From positions 1 to 64,000 of the forward strand of contig JAEWRC010000080.1 of NCBI GenBank assembly GCA_023460175.1: a stretch of DNA of 64,000 nt, read 5' to 3'. The stretch comes from Actinomycetes bacterium. Its GTDB lineage: Bacteria; Actinomycetota; Actinomycetes; Mycobacteriales; Mycobacteriaceae. This document shows positions 63,100 to 64,000 of this stretch, in pieces; the stretch's first letter is position 1; the number at the start of each line of letters is the position of its first letter. A program made the position numbers and the translations under genes. The notes beneath the pieces were generated by a model. That model did no database searches. It worked only from the letters and a program-made list of their open reading frames with translations, and was not told the DNA's origin.

Positions 63100-63582
63100 T
63101 CAGCTGAGCCGATTCCACTCCCCGCACCGCGAGGTCGAGAAGGCCACGTCACTCGGCGAGATGGTGACAACGACCGGCCCATCCTCGTTCCCATTGGCGA
63201 TGAGGTCGTGGAATTCGCCCGACGTGCCCTGCAATCGCTCCCAGTAGCAACCGCTGCTCGGCGTTGCCCGGTAGGTCCCGGGCAGGATCTCGGGCCCAAC
63301 CAGAAATATTCCGGTCCCCGGAATGGTGCTCAATTGAGCCAGCCGCTCCTTCTCCGCCACGGCTGATTCCCTGGTGTCCAGAGCTGTCGCTTGCTGCTCC
63401 TGGGCGGCTTGCTCTTCAGCCAGCGTCTGCCGCTCGGTATCGAGACGCTGCACTTCGGCATCCGTCGCCGCACGGGTCACCGTCACGGTTTCGACGGGTT
63501 GCGATTGCGGAGCACCGGCGCAGGCCACCAATCCACAACAAGCCAGTCCGCCAAGCACTCCCGCGGCTACATTCCTGAACAT
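63100..63582 (-). CDS. Putative lipoprotein
   Basis: A 160-aa lipoprotein from ATG 63582, with GGGGGAG upstream. A short hydrophobic signal ends in the lipobox LVAC near residue 20. A coiled stretch (LDTERQTLAEEQAAQEQQAT) follows, then a compact C-terminal domain with GPEILPGTYRATPSSGCYWE, FHDLIANGNEDGPVVVTISP and STSRCGEWNRL, a form common in actinobacterial surface lipoproteins. Two cysteines may pair. Function unknown. Confidence 0.8.
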   Translation of the reverse strand: MFRNVAAGVLGGLACCGLVACAGAPQSQPVETVTVTRAATDAEVQRLDTERQTLAEEQAAQEQQATALDTRESAVAEKERLAQLSTIPGTGIFLVGPEILPGTYRATPSSGCYWERLQGTSGEFHDLIANGNEDGPVVVTISPSDVAFSTSRCGEWNRLS

Positions 63583-63854
63583 GTTCTCCCCCTCAGGTGA
63601 ACTTCTGGCCGTCGCGTATCGGAGCGGTCTCCGAGTCCCCACACGACGACAGCGCAGAGACTAGACCCCGCCACCGACAGAAGAGGAAGCGCTCACCGCG
63701 AGAGGACGCGCACATCGAGAAGCCCACCTTCGAGCGACAACGAGCGACACGCCTCGTCGGCCCGGGCGCAAAGTCGCTCAGGTGTCGCTGCGAGGTGGGC
63801 AATTCGGAATCCCCAGGGGCGCCGGATGCGGGCCCGGGCCGCCACCTTGGAGGA

Positions 63855-63880
63855 ACGGCTGCGCTCCGGAGCGCAGCCGT
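63855..63880. repeat. 26-bp perfect palindrome
   Basis: The 13 bases ACGGCTGCGCTCC are followed at once by their exact inverse complement, with no loop. No T-run follows on either strand. Confidence 0.85.
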
Positions 63881-63892
63881 AGCCAACAGGTG

Positions 63893-63939
63893 TTGACTAT
63901 GCATTTCGTACTCCCGGAGAGTACGAAATGCATAGTCAA
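63893..63939. repeat. Perfect 21-bp inverted repeat with 5-base loop
   Basis: The arm at 63893-63913 (beginning TTGACTATGCATTTCG) is perfectly complementary to 63919-63939; the loop is CCGGA. The stem is much richer in A and T than the surrounding DNA. It could be a bidirectional terminator-like hairpin, a protein-binding site or the end of a small mobile element. Confidence 0.85.
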
Positions 63940-64000
63940 GCTCGCTGTCGGACCTGACGAGGCGCCGAGGGTGGACATGTTCACACCACGTCCTGCGGGT

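Larger units (their letters stand above)
63583..64000. other. Intergenic region to the right edge, no gene seen
   Basis: These 418 bp carry the lipoprotein promoter region and two strong palindromes, but no frame with coding character. A 20-base segment (63782-63801) also resembles 368-387 near the left edge of the window. Confidence 0.5.

Noticed and set aside
63893..63939. Rho-independent terminator
   Set aside because: The stem is perfect but no T-run follows on either strand, and no gene clearly ends beside it.

Overview
The window is high-GC actinobacterial DNA, most likely from the Mycobacteriaceae (Mycolicibacterium or a relative). The inference rests on a secreted DUF732 protein, a DUF2510 membrane protein, a Lsr2-like DNA-binding tail, a Pkn-type Ser/Thr kinase, a lipobox lipoprotein, frequent GTG starts and several apparently leaderless promoters (TANNNT six bases before the start codon). 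No rRNA, tRNA or CRISPR array was found.

Layout. 0-7 kb: mostly housekeeping or accessory genes (DUF2510, DUF732, an ADP-ribosylglycohydrolase fused to a phosphatase-like domain, a DsbA-like protein, a STAS/SEC14 protein and a TM0106-type RecB nuclease/helicase). 7.3-9.2 kb: a hipBA toxin-antitoxin pair with three matching operators, then a MazG-like protein. 9.3-10.4 kb: an HNH nuclease. 10.4-17.5 kb: a complete Wadjet type I anti-plasmid operon (jetA-jetB-jetC-jetD, minus strand), with every junction overlapping by 4 bases and a SAM methyltransferase coupled to its end. 17.5-25.9 kb: an orphan antitoxin, unknown proteins, a NucS-like nuclease, an Mrr restriction enzyme, an HNH remnant and an unrecognised two-gene module.

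25.9-51.6 kb is the most unusual part. It is a tightly packed minus-strand run that reads, in transcription order: a 1129-aa protein of unknown family; a 1646-aa DEAD/DEAH helicase with a DUF1998-type C-terminus; a DrmD-like SNF2 helicase; a DrmMI/PglX-like adenine methyltransferase split by a frameshift; an HhH-GPD glycosylase-like protein; a 2126-aa DUF1998 helicase with a nuclease-like C-terminus; and a UvrD helicase with a RelE-like N-terminus. It shares parts with class 1 DISARM (DrmD plus DrmMI) and with Druantia (giant DUF1998 helicase plus a large partner), but as a whole matches neither as I know them. An McrA-like HNH gene is divergent at its upstream edge.

53-64 kb: a Ser/Thr kinase gene cut after codon 8 by an IS1380-family element (terminal repeats and a 5-bp target duplication are readable); a YagTSR/PaoABC-type molybdenum hydroxylase operon; a MntA-HepT pair with frameshifted HepT; VapBC; an ERCC4 nuclease with a Lsr2-like tail; a remnant of the 3' end of the molybdenum-subunit gene that brackets this last block; a lipoprotein; and two strong palindromes.

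Functionally most of 7-63 kb looks like a defence island: Wadjet against plasmids, the helicase/methyltransferase operon and several restriction-type nucleases against phage or foreign DNA, and at least three toxin-antitoxin loci. All functional assignments come from reading motifs and gene order; no database search was possible.
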